From CAWICD01 sp052267165 (lineage in GTDB: Bacteria > Vulcanimicrobiota > Vulcanimicrobiia > Vulcanimicrobiales > Vulcanimicrobiaceae), in the NCBI GenBank assembly GCA_052267165.1, contig JBKQHO010000039.1:1-64000 (forward strand): a DNA stretch of 64,000 nucleotides, read 5' to 3'. Position numbers and translations under genes: made by a program. The notes under the pieces were generated by a model. That model was not told the DNA's origin and ran no database searches. It worked only from the letters and a program-made list of their open reading frames with translations. Shown piece after piece: positions 34,915 to 44,144 of the stretch. Each line of letters starts with the position of its first letter. Position 1 is the stretch's first letter.

Positions 34915-37395
34915 ATGCTCGCTCTCGATTCTTCTGAGGTTCGCATCGGCGGAAGCCCGCGCGACAAGACCGACGCCATCCGCCAAGTCGGCGCGTTGCT
35001 GGTGGAATCGGGCCACATCGAGGCCGGTTACGTCGCCAGCATGCTGGCGCGCGAGCGCGTCGCCAACACGTTCCTGGGCAACGGCATCGCGATTCCGCAC
35101 GGCATCCCCAAAGATCGCGGCCTCATCCTGCGAACCGGCGTCGCCGTGCTGCAAGTGCCCGGCGGCGTCGACTGGAACCCGGGCGAGCGCGTCTTCCTGG
35201 TCGTCGGCATCGCCGCAAAGTCCGACGAGCACCTCGAGATCCTCTCCAACCTCACCGACGTGCTCAGCGACGAAGGCGAAGCGCAGCGGCTCGCGCACAC
35301 CGTCGATCCGCAAGACATCGCCAGCCGGCTGTCGTCGCGGCCGCCCGCGCCGAGCACCCCTGAGACGGCCAAGAACGGCGCGGTCGAAGATCTGACCGAG
35401 GGCTTCGAGATCGTCATCCCCAACCCGCACGGCCTGCACGCGCGTCCGGCGACCGTGCTCGTCGATCTCGCCAAGAGCTTCCAATCGACCATCCGCATCC
35501 GTCACAACGCCAAGGTTGCAGACGCTAAGAGCCTGATCGCGTTGCTCGGCCTGGGCGCGGGCAACGGCGCGAAGGTTCGCATCACCGCCGAAGGCTCCGA
35601 CGCCGCGGCCGCGCTCGCGGCGTTGCGCCAAGCAATCGAGTCCGGCCTCGAAGAGGAAGCCGAAGCCGCGGCCGAAGCGGCGGCGCCGGCGGCGGCCAGA
35701 GGTCCGGCGATTGCGTGGGAGGGCGAAACGGTACCGGGCGTCGCGGCTTCGCCGGGCCTCGCGGTAGGGCCGCTGCGGCAGTTCCGCCGCGCCAAGATCG
35801 TCGTCGCCGCGACGGCTAAGGACCCAGGCGTCGAGCTCAAGCGGCTTGACGGTGCGATCGAAGGCGCCAAGCGCGAGCTCGACGACCTCTTCGAGGAAGT
35901 CTCGATGCGCGTGGGCGTCGGCAAGTCGGCGATCTTTCGCGCGCACAAAGAGTTCCTCGAAGACCCCGAGCTGCTCGCAGCGGCGCGCCGCCACGTCGTA
36001 GGCGGACACAGCGCCGGTTGGGCCTGGCAAAGGACGTACGAAGACCGCGCGACTTCGCTCGCCAACGTCGACGATCAGCTCGTGGCGGCGCGCGCGGTCG
36101 ACTTGCGCGACGTCGGGCGGCGCGTGCTGCGTTCGCTCGCGGAGACCATCGAAGAGGACGCGGCGCCGCTCGAGAAGCCGGTCATCCTCATCGCCGAAGA
36201 TCTCACGCCTTCCGACACCGCGGGGCTCGACCCGGCGATGGCGCTCGGACTGTGTACCGCGGCGGGCGGGCCGACGTCGCACACGGCGATCATCGCGCGC
36301 TCGCTCGACATTCCCGCGGTCTGCGGCGCGGGCGCTTCGGTGCTCGAGCTGGCCGACGACACGCCGGCGATCCTCGACGGCGACAGCGGCCTGCTGATCT
36401 TGCGGCCGACGCTCGCGGACTTGACGGCCGCGCGCCAGATCCAGCGCGACCTCGAGGCGCAGCGGCTCACCGAGAAGCGCGCCTGCTATCAACCCGCGAT
36501 CACCCGCGACGGCAGGCGCATCGAGGTCGTCGCCAACGTCGCCGCGCCGCAGGAAGCCGAGTCGGCCGTCAACGCGGGCGGCGAGGGCATCGGTCTGATG
36601 CGCACCGAGTTCCTCTTCCTGCAGCGTGACAGCGCGCCGACCGAAGACGAGCAGGCCGAAGCCTACACGACGATGATCAGGGCGCTCAACGGCCTGCCGA
36701 TCATCATCCGCACGCTCGACATCGGCGGCGACAAGGACGTGCCGTATCTCTCGCAGCCGCACGAAGCCAACCCGTTCCTGGGCGAGCGCGGCATCCGGCT
36801 GTGCTTGGCGCGGCCCGACCTGTTCCGCACGCAGCTGCGCGCGATCTTCCGCGCTGCGGCGACGGGGCCGGTGCGCATCATGTATCCGATGATCTCGACC
36901 ATGGAAGAGCTGATGGCGGCGCGCAAGATCACCGAAGCCGTCCGCGGCGAGATGAACGCGCCGGCCTGCGACATCGGCATCATGGTCGAGGTTCCCTCGG
37001 CCGCACTGATGGCCGACCAGTTCGCGCGCGAGGTCGACTTCTTCTCCGTCGGCAGCAACGATCTCACGCAGTACGTGCTCGCCATGGACCGCCTCCATCC
37101 CGTCCTCGCGAAGCAAGCCGACGGGCTGCATCCCGCGGTGCTGCGCGCGATCGACATGACCGTGCGCGCGGCCAAAGCCGCCGGAAAGTGGGTCGGCGTG
37201 TGCGGCGGCATCGCGGGCGACCCGCGCGGCGTCGTTTTGTTGGTCGGCCTGGGCGTCAGCGAGCTGAGCGTCAGCATTCCGTCGATCGCGGCGGTCAAGG
37301 CGCAGATCCGCGGGCTGACGTTGTCGCAAGCGCAAGCGCTCGCGCAGCGCGCGCTGCAATGCCGGACGGCCGCCGAGGTGCGGGCGTTGCGATGA
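34915..37395 (+). CDS. fruB: Fructose PTS multiphosphoryl transfer protein EIIA-HPr-EI
   Basis: 826 residues joining three phosphotransferase steps. EIIA(Fru) at 1-145, phosphorylated at His62 (IPHGIP); HPr at about 165-255 with His175 in GLHARPA; Enzyme I from about 275 with His456 in GGPTSHTAIIAR and the PEP-binding barrel (GEGIGLMRTEFLFL, GSNDLTQYVLAMDR). It carries phosphate from PEP to the permease. ATG 34915 follows GGAAG. The stop overlaps the kinase start (ATGA). Having EI fused means the sugar system does not need a separate general PTS. Confidence 0.95.
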   Translation: MLALDSSEVRIGGSPRDKTDAIRQVGALLVESGHIEAGYVASMLARERVANTFLGNGIAIPHGIPKDRGLILRTGVAVLQVPGGVDWNPGERVFLVVGIAAKSDEHLEILSNLTDVLSDEGEAQRLAHTVDPQDIASRLSSRPPAPSTPETAKNGAVEDLTEGFEIVIPNPHGLHARPATVLVDLAKSFQSTIRIRHNAKVADAKSLIALLGLGAGNGAKVRITAEGSDAAAALAALRQAIESGLEEEAEAAAEAAAPAAARGPAIAWEGETVPGVAASPGLAVGPLRQFRRAKIVVAATAKDPGVELKRLDGAIEGAKRELDDLFEEVSMRVGVGKSAIFRAHKEFLEDPELLAAARRHVVGGHSAGWAWQRTYEDRATSLANVDDQLVAARAVDLRDVGRRVLRSLAETIEEDAAPLEKPVILIAEDLTPSDTAGLDPAMALGLCTAAGGPTSHTAIIARSLDIPAVCGAGASVLELADDTPAILDGDSGLLILRPTLADLTAARQIQRDLEAQRLTEKRACYQPAITRDGRRIEVVANVAAPQEAESAVNAGGEGIGLMRTEFLFLQRDSAPTEDEQAEAYTTMIRALNGLPIIIRTLDIGGDKDVPYLSQPHEANPFLGERGIRLCLARPDLFRTQLRAIFRAAATGPVRIMYPMISTMEELMAARKITEAVRGEMNAPACDIGIMVEVPSAALMADQFAREVDFFSVGSNDLTQYVLAMDRLHPVLAKQADGLHPAVLRAIDMTVRAAKAAGKWVGVCGGIAGDPRGVVLLVGLGVSELSVSIPSIAAVKAQIRGLTLSQAQALAQRALQCRTAAEVRALR

Positions 37396-38384
37396 ACGAG
37401 CACATGGTTCGCATTGCCACCGTCAGCCTCAATCCGGCGATCGACCAGACGGCGAACGTTCCGAACTTCGCGGCCGGCGCGGTCAACCGCGTGCAGCACG
37501 AGCAGTCCGACGCCGGCGGCAAAGGCGTCAACGTCGCCTCGTTCCTGGCGCACACCGGACACGCCGTGGCGGTCACCGGCCTGCTCGGGCGCGACAACGC
37601 GGGTCTCTTCGAGCGCTTGTTCGTGGAGAACCGCATCCTCGACCGCTTCGTGCGCCTGCCCGGCTCGACGCGAGTCAACGTCAAGATCGTCGACGAGGTG
37701 CAGGATCGCGTCACCGACATCAACTTCCCGGGGCTGCTGCCCACCGTGGGCGACCTTGCGGCGCTGACCGCGGCCGTCGACGCGCTGGCCGAAACCGCGG
37801 AGTGGTTCGTTCTCTCGGGAAGCGTGCCGGCCGGCGTCCCGAACGACATCTATGCGGCGCTGACGGCGCGACTCAAACAGCGCCGGCGCACGGTCTTGCT
37901 CGACGCGAGCGGGCCGCCGTTCGCAGCGGCGATCGACTCGGGACCCGACGTCATCAAACCGAACATCGACGAGCTCGAGGAACTGCTCGGCCGCCGGCTC
38001 GAAAGCGAGGCTGCGATCGTCGGCTCGGCTCGCTCGCTGATCGAGCGCGGCGTCGGCCTCGTCGCGGTCTCGATGGGCGCGCGCGGCGCCGTCTTCGTCG
38101 AGGCCGGCGCGGCGGTCGTGGCCGTTCCACCGAAGGCCGTGGTGAAGAGCACGGTCGGCGCAGGCGACGCGATGGTCGCCGGCCTCATCGCGGGCAAGCT
38201 GCAAGGTCTCGAGCTGGGTGAGTGCGCCCGGCTCGCAACGGCTTATTCGCTCGGAGCGCTCGGCGAGATCGGACCGCGCCTCCCAGCGCCGGAGATTCTT
38301 CGAACGTTCGCGCCGGCGGTTTCGATCCGGCACCTCGACTTTGCACAGCACGGCGCCGGCGAGCAGCGCTCGCCGGCCAGGTGA
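37392..38384 (+). CDS. fruK: 1-phosphofructokinase
   Basis: 330-residue PfkB-family sugar kinase that converts fructose-1-phosphate to fructose-1,6-bisphosphate. The N-terminal sugar-binding GGKGVNVA and the C-terminal catalytic GAGDAMVAG with the base Asp are present. ATG 37392 overlaps the fruB stop by 4 bases. Position between fruB and fruA is the classic order of the fructose operon. Confidence 0.95.
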   Translation: MNEHMVRIATVSLNPAIDQTANVPNFAAGAVNRVQHEQSDAGGKGVNVASFLAHTGHAVAVTGLLGRDNAGLFERLFVENRILDRFVRLPGSTRVNVKIVDEVQDRVTDINFPGLLPTVGDLAALTAAVDALAETAEWFVLSGSVPAGVPNDIYAALTARLKQRRRTVLLDASGPPFAAAIDSGPDVIKPNIDELEELLGRRLESEAAIVGSARSLIERGVGLVAVSMGARGAVFVEAGAAVVAVPPKAVVKSTVGAGDAMVAGLIAGKLQGLELGECARLATAYSLGALGEIGPRLPAPEILRTFAPAVSIRHLDFAQHGAGEQRSPAR

Positions 38385-38399
38385 AACGGAGATCGCGCG

Positions 38400-40205
38400 A
38401 TGGCTAAAATCGTTGCCGTAACTTCTTGCCCCACCGGTATCGCCCACTCGCTCATGGCTGCCGAGGCGTTGCGCAAGACGGCTTCGCTCATGGGCGAAGA
38501 CATCAAGGTCGAGATTCACGGCGCCGACGGCACGAGCGATCCGCTGAGCGAGGAAGACATCGCCGAAGCCGACGTCGTGATCCTCGCAGCCGACATCCAC
38601 GTCGAGACGCAGCCCTTCGAAGGCAAGCCGATCTACGAGACGTCGACCAGCACGGCCATTCGCCGGACGCGCGACGTGCTCGACGGCGCGCTTGCACTCT
38701 TGCCGGAGAACGTGAACGGCGCGACCGGAGCTCCGCCGCTGCCGGCCGGAACGGCCGGGGAAGTGGAAACCGAAGACGTGGAGCCCGCGCGCGGCAAACG
38801 CATCGTCGCGATTACGGCTTGTCCGACGGGAATCGCGCACACGTTCATGGCGGCCGACGCGCTCAAGAAGGCCGCCGCGGTGCGCGGTGACGAGATCCGG
38901 GTCGAGACGCAAGGTTCGGTCGGCTCCAAGAGCCAGCTGTCGCCCGAAGAGATCGCCGCGGCCGACGTGGTGATCATCGCGGCCGACACCCACGTCGATC
39001 TCGCGCGTTTCGCGGGCAAGCCGATCTACCAAACGTCGGTCGGCTCCGCGGTAAAAGGCGCTCCCAAGGTCATCGAGGCGGCGTTCACCGCCGGGGCAAC
39101 AACCACGTCGGGCACGGCTCCAATCGCGAAAGAGCGCACCGCCGCCGGAAAGTCGCAGGAGCGCTCGGGACCGTACAAACACCTGCTGACCGGCGTATCG
39201 TACATGCTGCCCATCGTGGTCGCCGGGGGCCTCTCGATCGCGCTCTCGTTCGTGTTCGGGATCAACGCCTTCAAGGTCGAGGGCACGCCGGCGGCGGCGC
39301 TCATGGCGATCGGAGGCGGGGCCGCGTTCACGTTGATCGTTCCGGTGCTCTCGGGCTTCATCGCGTATTCGATCGCGGACCGCCCGGGCTTGGCGCCCGG
39401 CCTCATCGGGGGCGTGCTCGCGTATCAGTTGAAGGCCGGCTTCCTCGGAGGCATCGTCTCAGGCTTCCTCGCCGGGTACGTCGCGAAGTGGCTGCGCGAC
39501 AACATCAAGCTGCCGGCACACTTCGAGGGCCTCAAGCCGGTGCTGATCATCCCGCTGCTCTCGACCTTGATCGTAGGGCTGCTGATGATCTACGTGATCG
39601 GGACGCCGGTGCGTTTCCTGATGGATTCGATGACCCACTTCCTGCAATCGATGGGGACTACCAACGCCGTCATTCTCGGCTTGATCCTAGGTGCGATGAT
39701 GGCGATCGACATGGGCGGCCCGATCAACAAAGCGGCGTACACGTTCGCCGTCGGACTGCTGACCAGCAACACGTTCACGCCGATGGCGGCGGTGATGGCG
39801 GCCGGCATGACGCCGCCGCTCGCGCTCTCGCTCGCGACCTTCTTGGGCAAGAACCGCTTCTCTCGCGACGAGCAGGAAGCGGGCAAGGCCGCGGGCGTGC
39901 TCGGGCTCTCGTTCATCACCGAAGGCGCGATCCCGTTCGCCGCCAAGGATCCGTTGCGCGTCATCCCTTCGCTCGTGGCGGGCTCGGCCGTGACCGGCGC
40001 GATCTCGATGTTCTTCGGGTGCGGCCTGCGCGCACCGCACGGCGGCGTCTTCGTCCTCGCGATTCCCAACGCCGTCAGCCATCTCGGCTGGTACGTTCTG
40101 GCAATCGTCGCCGGCACGCTCGTCAGCACCGCGGTGCTGCTGGTCGTCAAGCGCCCACTCGACGAGCCGAAGAAGGCGCCCGTCATGGCGACCGCCCGCG
40201 CCTGA
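38400..40205 (+). CDS. fruA: Fructose-specific PTS permease EIIB'BC
   Basis: 601 residues: two EIIB domains followed by EIIC. Both B domains keep the phosphorylated Cys (SCPTGIAHS at about residue 10, ACPTGIAHT at about 140); in enterobacterial FruA the first B' copy has lost it. The EIIC has eight to ten helices with GLTPGL-like and ITEGAIPFAAKDP motifs. ATG 38400 is preceded by GGAG 15 bp after fruK. A terminator follows at 40395. Confidence 0.95.
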   Translation: MAKIVAVTSCPTGIAHSLMAAEALRKTASLMGEDIKVEIHGADGTSDPLSEEDIAEADVVILAADIHVETQPFEGKPIYETSTSTAIRRTRDVLDGALALLPENVNGATGAPPLPAGTAGEVETEDVEPARGKRIVAITACPTGIAHTFMAADALKKAAAVRGDEIRVETQGSVGSKSQLSPEEIAAADVVIIAADTHVDLARFAGKPIYQTSVGSAVKGAPKVIEAAFTAGATTTSGTAPIAKERTAAGKSQERSGPYKHLLTGVSYMLPIVVAGGLSIALSFVFGINAFKVEGTPAAALMAIGGGAAFTLIVPVLSGFIAYSIADRPGLAPGLIGGVLAYQLKAGFLGGIVSGFLAGYVAKWLRDNIKLPAHFEGLKPVLIIPLLSTLIVGLLMIYVIGTPVRFLMDSMTHFLQSMGTTNAVILGLILGAMMAIDMGGPINKAAYTFAVGLLTSNTFTPMAAVMAAGMTPPLALSLATFLGKNRFSRDEQEAGKAAGVLGLSFITEGAIPFAAKDPLRVIPSLVAGSAVTGAISMFFGCGLRAPHGGVFVLAIPNAVSHLGWYVLAIVAGTLVSTAVLLVVKRPLDEPKKAPVMATARA

Positions 40206-40394
40206 TACCTTGAGATCGTCGTGGTTCGGGGCGGGGTCTCGAGCTGCGGCGCGGGCTGGTTGAGCACGAGCCAAAGGTCGACGGGTTGGAGGTGCTCTGA
40301 CGCGCTGCGTTCCCCGACTGGAGCCGTTCGGAGTGGAGGCCCACCCGGACGACGCGCTTGGGGTGCGCGCAATCCTGAGCGGAAAGCAGAAAGA

Positions 40395-40428
40395 CGCCGC
40401 CGTCCCGAGGGACGCCGGCGCATTTTTT
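40395..40428 (+). terminator. Intrinsic terminator of the fructose operon
   Basis: CGCCGCCGTCCC / GGGACGCCGGCG forms a 12-bp stem with one mismatch and a minimal loop, followed by CATTTTTTA. Located 190 bp after fruA. It also lies just past the convergent small gene at 40450. Confidence 0.85.
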
Positions 40429-40449
40429 ACGATGCGGTCACGGGAGGGC

Positions 40450-40692
40450 TTAGTGGCCGCCCTTGCCGCCCGCGGGGCCTTTTCCGGTCGTACCGGTACC
40501 GGTCTGTCCGTTCATCACGTTAGCGGCGTGCTTCCCCTTCTTCTTCTTGCCCTTGTGTGACGTGCTCGTGGAGGACGTTTGGGCGACCATAACGCTGCCG
40601 TTGTTCATCGTATCAGCTTGAGCGACCGCGGCTGGAGCGATGAATGATAGCGTTAAGAGTGCCGTGGCAACCTTTCCTGAGAGATTATTCAT
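40450..40692 (-). CDS. Small exported Lys/Gly-rich protein
   Basis: 80 residues: a signal peptide (MNNLSGKVATALLTLSFIA, cleaved near AQA) and a mature peptide of about 50 residues with STSHKGKKKKGKH and a Gly-rich end (GKGPAGGKGGH). Basic, probably unstructured. Function unknown. Confidence 0.6.
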   Translation of the reverse strand: MNNLSGKVATALLTLSFIAPAAVAQADTMNNGSVMVAQTSSTSTSHKGKKKKGKHAANVMNGQTGTGTTGKGPAGGKGGH

Positions 40693-40876
40693 AGGAACTC
40701 ATTTCCACGAAAGCGTCCTTCGCTAAACCAGCCTGCACGGAAGGCCGGCGAGCGAGCGGCCTTGGGGACGCAGGGGTTGGTTGCGTGCGGTCTCAGAAAG
40801 GAACCTCGAGCGAGCGCTCGCGCGTTACCAGGACGAATTGAGAACCCCGAAACGGTGTCGTAGAGGTAAGGCCTGT

Positions 40877-41677
40877 ATGAAGAGCACGTCCGGCGCGCTG
40901 CGTAGTCCGCGAGGAATGCTGGCCGAGGTATGTCTGGCGGCACTCGTCCTCGCTCCCGTGACCGCGGGAGCGCAGGGCGTTCCGCCTCCGAGCGGGCCGG
41001 CCGCACCTCCGACGATGAGCCCGAGCGTTCCCGCGACGTACCCGCCGCCCACCTCCGTACCCGCGACGAACGTGCCGCAAAACGTGAGCCCGCAGAACCT
41101 CTCCCCGCAAGACGTGACGCCGCAAGGCCCCGCCCCAGCTGCTGCGCCGGAGACGACCTTGCCGGGGAGCGCGCTCAATGCGGTCTTGAGCTCGCCCGAC
41201 ATCAATACGAAGAGTGCGAAGGCCGGCGACGGCTTCACGATGGTCGTCGTCCCGCCGTATCCCGGCGGCGACCAAGACTTCGCGCAGTCGACCATACACG
41301 GCCACGTCGCCGACGTTACGGGTGCAGGTCAGGGTCGCAAAGCGTCGCTGAAGCTCGCCTTCGATTCGATCACCTTCGCCAGCGGTCAGACGCAGCCGAT
41401 CTCAGGCTCGATCATCAAGATCGAGACCAAGAACGAGGACACCACCGCGCGACAAGCGCTCGGAGCGGGTGCCGGCGCGGCCGTGGGCAGCCAAACCATC
41501 GGCCGAATCTTGGGCGGCGCGTTCGGCAGTCTGGTCGGCATCCTGGGCGGCGCGGTCGGCGGGTTCCTGTACGGTTCGAACGACAAAGCGAACTTCGACG
41601 TCGCGACCGGGGCGAGGGCGACCATCCAGACGTCGACGCCGATCGAGGTGCCGCGCCGGCAAGCTCCCGCGAGCTGA
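40877..41677 (+). CDS. Secreted protein with Pro-rich linker and glycine-zipper
   Basis: 266 residues from ATG 40877 (AGAGGTAAG upstream); the longer frame to 40781 is not needed. Signal peptide to about residue 35, then a Pro/Gln/Ser-rich linker (~36-90), a beta domain with GQTQPISGSIIKIET, and a Gly-zipper (GAGAGAAVGSQTIGRILGGA, through 235) that may insert in a membrane. The layout recalls TrbI/SlyB-like envelope proteins. Confidence 0.65.
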   Translation: MKSTSGALRSPRGMLAEVCLAALVLAPVTAGAQGVPPPSGPAAPPTMSPSVPATYPPPTSVPATNVPQNVSPQNLSPQDVTPQGPAPAAAPETTLPGSALNAVLSSPDINTKSAKAGDGFTMVVVPPYPGGDQDFAQSTIHGHVADVTGAGQGRKASLKLAFDSITFASGQTQPISGSIIKIETKNEDTTARQALGAGAGAAVGSQTIGRILGGAFGSLVGILGGAVGGFLYGSNDKANFDVATGARATIQTSTPIEVPRRQAPAS

Positions 41678-41700
41678 AGCCGCCGCAAGGCGCGAAGAGA

Positions 41701-42495
41701 CTAGGCTAATTCCCGGCGCGGAAGACCGTCGCGTAGATGCCGCGCGAGCAGCTCGCCATCGGTGCGATCGATCGTGACGGGCGTGATGCTGACGTAGCTA
41801 TCGCGGAGCGCGGCGAGGTCGGTGCCGTCGACGATGTTCGCGGGGTCGAACGAACCCCACAGCCAGTAGTACACGCCGCCGCGCGGATCCGTGCGCCGGT
41901 CGACGCGATCGCGGTAGGGCTTGCGCCCCTGCCGAACCCAGCGCGTCCCGCGAACCTCGCGCTCGGCGACGTTGGGGACGTTCACGTTGAGCAGCGTCAA
42001 GCGCGGCAGGCCTTCGCTGAGCACGTCCCGCGCCAGCTTGACGGCGACACCGGAGGCGGTATCCCAGTGATGATCGCGCGCCAACTCCGGCCAGGTGGCT
42101 GCGAGCGAGATCGCGATGGCGGGCAACCCGATGATGATGCCTTCGATCGCCGCCGCAACGGTGCCGGAATAGTTGATGTCGTCACCGACGTTGGGGCCCC
42201 GGTTGATGCCGCTGACGACGAGCGACGGCAGGCCGCCGCAGAGATCGAACGCACCGATCACGACGCAATCCGCCGGCGTGCCCGAACAGCGATAGGTCGG
42301 GACCTTGCGGTCGTGGACTTGCGAGACGCGCACGGGCTGCTTGATCGAGATCGAGTGTCCGACGCCGCTCATGTCCTGATCGGGCGCAACGACGGTCACG
42401 TCACCGAGGGCTTGCAGCGCTTGCGCGACTTCGATGATCCCGAAGCTGTTGTAGCCGTCGTCGTTGGTGACGAGGATCTTCGGGCGTTGACTCAA
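41701..42495 (-). CDS. surE: 5'/3'-nucleotidase SurE
   Basis: 264 residues. SurE dephosphorylates nucleoside monophosphates and short polyphosphate in stress. Metal-binding TNDDG at 10-14, the SGINRGPNVGDDINYSGTV block and AAIEG are all intact. ATG 42495 overlaps the upstream membrane-protein stop by 4 bases. Confidence 0.94.
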   Translation of the reverse strand: MSQRPKILVTNDDGYNSFGIIEVAQALQALGDVTVVAPDQDMSGVGHSISIKQPVRVSQVHDRKVPTYRCSGTPADCVVIGAFDLCGGLPSLVVSGINRGPNVGDDINYSGTVAAAIEGIIIGLPAIAISLAATWPELARDHHWDTASGVAVKLARDVLSEGLPRLTLLNVNVPNVAEREVRGTRWVRQGRKPYRDRVDRRTDPRGGVYYWLWGSFDPANIVDGTDLAALRDSYVSITPVTIDRTDGELLARHLRDGLPRRELA

Positions 42496-42845
42496 GCCGT
42501 CGTCCTAGAGCGCAAGCCGAGCGCGCTGATGATCCACGAAACGAGGCCCAGAAGAATCGATCCGAGGACGCCGGCCCACAGGCCGTCGACATGGAAGCCC
42601 GGCACGAGCGCCCCGACGAGCCAGAGCGTCAGCCCGTTGACGATGAAGATGAACAGTCCCAGCGTGACGATGATGAACGGCAGCGAGAACAGCAGCAGCA
42701 GCGGCCGCACGATCGCGTTGACGATGCCGAAGACGATCGCCGCGATGAGCAGTGCGGTGACGCTGTCGGCATGCACGCCGATATTGAACTTGGTGACGAC
42801 CCACAACGCGAGCGCGTTGAGGAGCAGGCTGATCACGATTTGCAC
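42492..42845 (-). CDS. Four-helix membrane protein, YvlD/phage-holin-4_2 family
   Basis: 117 residues with four membrane helices and the family's AIVFGIVNAIVRPLL and FIVNGLTLWLVGALVPGFHV blocks. Not a true holin; YvlD-type proteins are small integral proteins linked to envelope stress. Coupled to surE by ATGA. Confidence 0.85.
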   Translation of the reverse strand: MQIVISLLLNALALWVVTKFNIGVHADSVTALLIAAIVFGIVNAIVRPLLLLFSLPFIIVTLGLFIFIVNGLTLWLVGALVPGFHVDGLWAGVLGSILLGLVSWIISALGLRSRTTA

Positions 42846-42971
42846 GATCTCATCCTCCCAAAAGCCGACGACGGAACCGCTTCGGTCAAAGCAGGGCGAC
42901 GCCTGCGTGCTCGCTGCTCCCTCACGTGGCGACCGGGCTCTCGTCGGAATGCGCGGCCGAACAGCTCTCCC

Positions 42972-43001
42972 TTGACGCCGGCACCCCGCTCGCCCTACGC
43001 T
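42972..43001 (+). promoter_or_regulatory. Weak sigma70-like promoter candidate
   Basis: TTGACG and TACGCT separated by 18 bp, 38 bp upstream of the acetyltransferase ATG. The -10 is only a half match. Confidence 0.3.
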
Positions 43002-43039
43002 CGAAGATACTGTCAGCGACCTTTACCGAGGAGGCGACG

Positions 43040-43645
43040 ATGACGTCGACGTCACCTGACCCGGCGAGGCTCGACGCACCGCTCCCACAGGATGCATTCC
43101 CACGGCCTATGGAGACGGCGCGGTTGTGTTTGCGGGTTCCGCGGGCGGGCGACGAGGGGCTTTGCGCGCGCATGCTCACCGAAGCGCAGTCGACGCGGCC
43201 CGAGCCGCTGCCAGAGAGGCTCGCGAATTCCTTCGGCACGTTCATGGTCGAGCATTGGAGGCGCTATGGCTTCGGCTTCTTTATCCTCGACGTCAAAGAC
43301 GAGTCGCTGCCGGAACCAGCGGGGCACTTGGGATTCAAGTACATCGGCGCCGACCCGCTGCACTGGCCGCAAAGCTACGAAGCGATCGAACTCGGTTATG
43401 CGCTCGTTCCCAAGGCGCGCGGCCGCGGCTACGCAACCGAGGCCGGCCGCGCGGCGCTGGCCGCGGCCTTCGCCGCATTCGACGTGCCAAGCATACGCGG
43501 ACGGTGCGGCCTCGACAACGCCGCGTCGGCGGCCGTGCTGTTACGTTGCGGAATGACGGAACTGCCGAGCGACGACAAGCGGCGCCGGTTCGAGATCTGG
43601 CGGCCGGCATACGGGGCCCCACAAGGCCAAGGCCGAAAGGACTGA
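43040..43645 (+). CDS. GNAT-family N-acetyltransferase (RimJ/RimL type)
   Basis: 201 residues from ATG 43040 with GAGGAGG upstream. METARLCLRVPRAGDEGL is the family opening, LGYALVPKARGRGYATEAGR holds the acetyl-CoA loop (RGRGYA), and LDNAASAAVLLRCGM is the C-terminal signature. Targets are protein N-termini or small amines. A 59-residue gene follows within 4 bp. Confidence 0.88.
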   Translation: MTSTSPDPARLDAPLPQDAFPRPMETARLCLRVPRAGDEGLCARMLTEAQSTRPEPLPERLANSFGTFMVEHWRRYGFGFFILDVKDESLPEPAGHLGFKYIGADPLHWPQSYEAIELGYALVPKARGRGYATEAGRAALAAAFAAFDVPSIRGRCGLDNAASAAVLLRCGMTELPSDDKRRRFEIWRPAYGAPQGQGRKD

Positions 43646-43648
43646 ACC

Positions 43649-43828
43649 ATGCCGATCAGCTCAAAACAACGCCAAGCGATCCTCGATGCCCTCGAGGTCG
43701 CCCAAAAACTCGAAAAAGAAGGCCCGTGGAATAGGGCTCACGGCATCGCGCCATCCGAAGGCGACTGCAACACGCTGCTCGGCGGCCTGCGCGCGGCTGC
43801 CGCACTGATCGAGGCAGAACCCGCATAA
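43649..43828 (+). CDS. 59-residue hypothetical protein
   Basis: ATG 43649 with GAAAGGA 7 bases upstream; encodes MPISSKQRQAILDALEVAQK and a Leu/Ala-rich helical remainder ending AALIEAEPA. Not recognised. Tight spacing after the acetyltransferase gene suggests one transcript. Confidence 0.5.
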   Translation: MPISSKQRQAILDALEVAQKLEKEGPWNRAHGIAPSEGDCNTLLGGLRAAAALIEAEPA

Positions 43829-44096
43829 TTAACTGCTGCGGGCCATCGCGATCAGGGTCTCGCGCGCGTCGTCGGAATCCGTCAAGCGATGGTCGAAAAC
43901 GATCCGCCGTGCACGGCCCGCTCGGCGTCTCGGCGGCGATCTCCATGCCGAGCTCGTCGAGAGCGACCATCCGCGCGTTGCGAACGTCCTGCAATCCGGC
44001 GAAGTCGAGGGCGTAGCCGACGAGCGCATCGGCGTGGTCCTCGTTCATGTGATCGCGGATCGAGGCCAGCGTCTCTTCGTCGAGCGGTCGAGCCAT
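43829..44096 (-). pseudogene. DUF2470-domain gene with a frameshift
   Basis: From ATG 44096 the frame reads HMNEDHADALVGYALDFAGL and ELGMEIAAETPSG, typical DUF2470 (the heme-contacting C-terminal domain of HugZ/HutZ-type proteins). At about 43915 the match moves to another frame, which continues RRIVFDHRLTDSDDARETLI to a stop at 43829. A one- or two-base error or mutation splits it. It is third in the cytochrome-porin operon, 28-49 bp after the YceI gene. Confidence 0.7.
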
Positions 44097-44144
44097 TGCC
44101 GGGGGTTGGCGGCTCACGCGGGCCCGTTCCTGCAGTGCGAAGCG

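Noticed and set aside
34729..37359. 876-codon minus-strand frame antisense to the porin and FruB
   Set aside because: Shadow of a high-GC coding strand; no domain signatures, and the plus-strand PTS domains are intact.
36663..39182. 839-codon minus-strand frame across fruB-fruK-fruA
   Set aside because: Same shadow effect; overlaps three clear genes.
42492..42845. Prophage holin
   Set aside because: YvlD-type chromosomal family coupled to surE; no other phage genes nearby.
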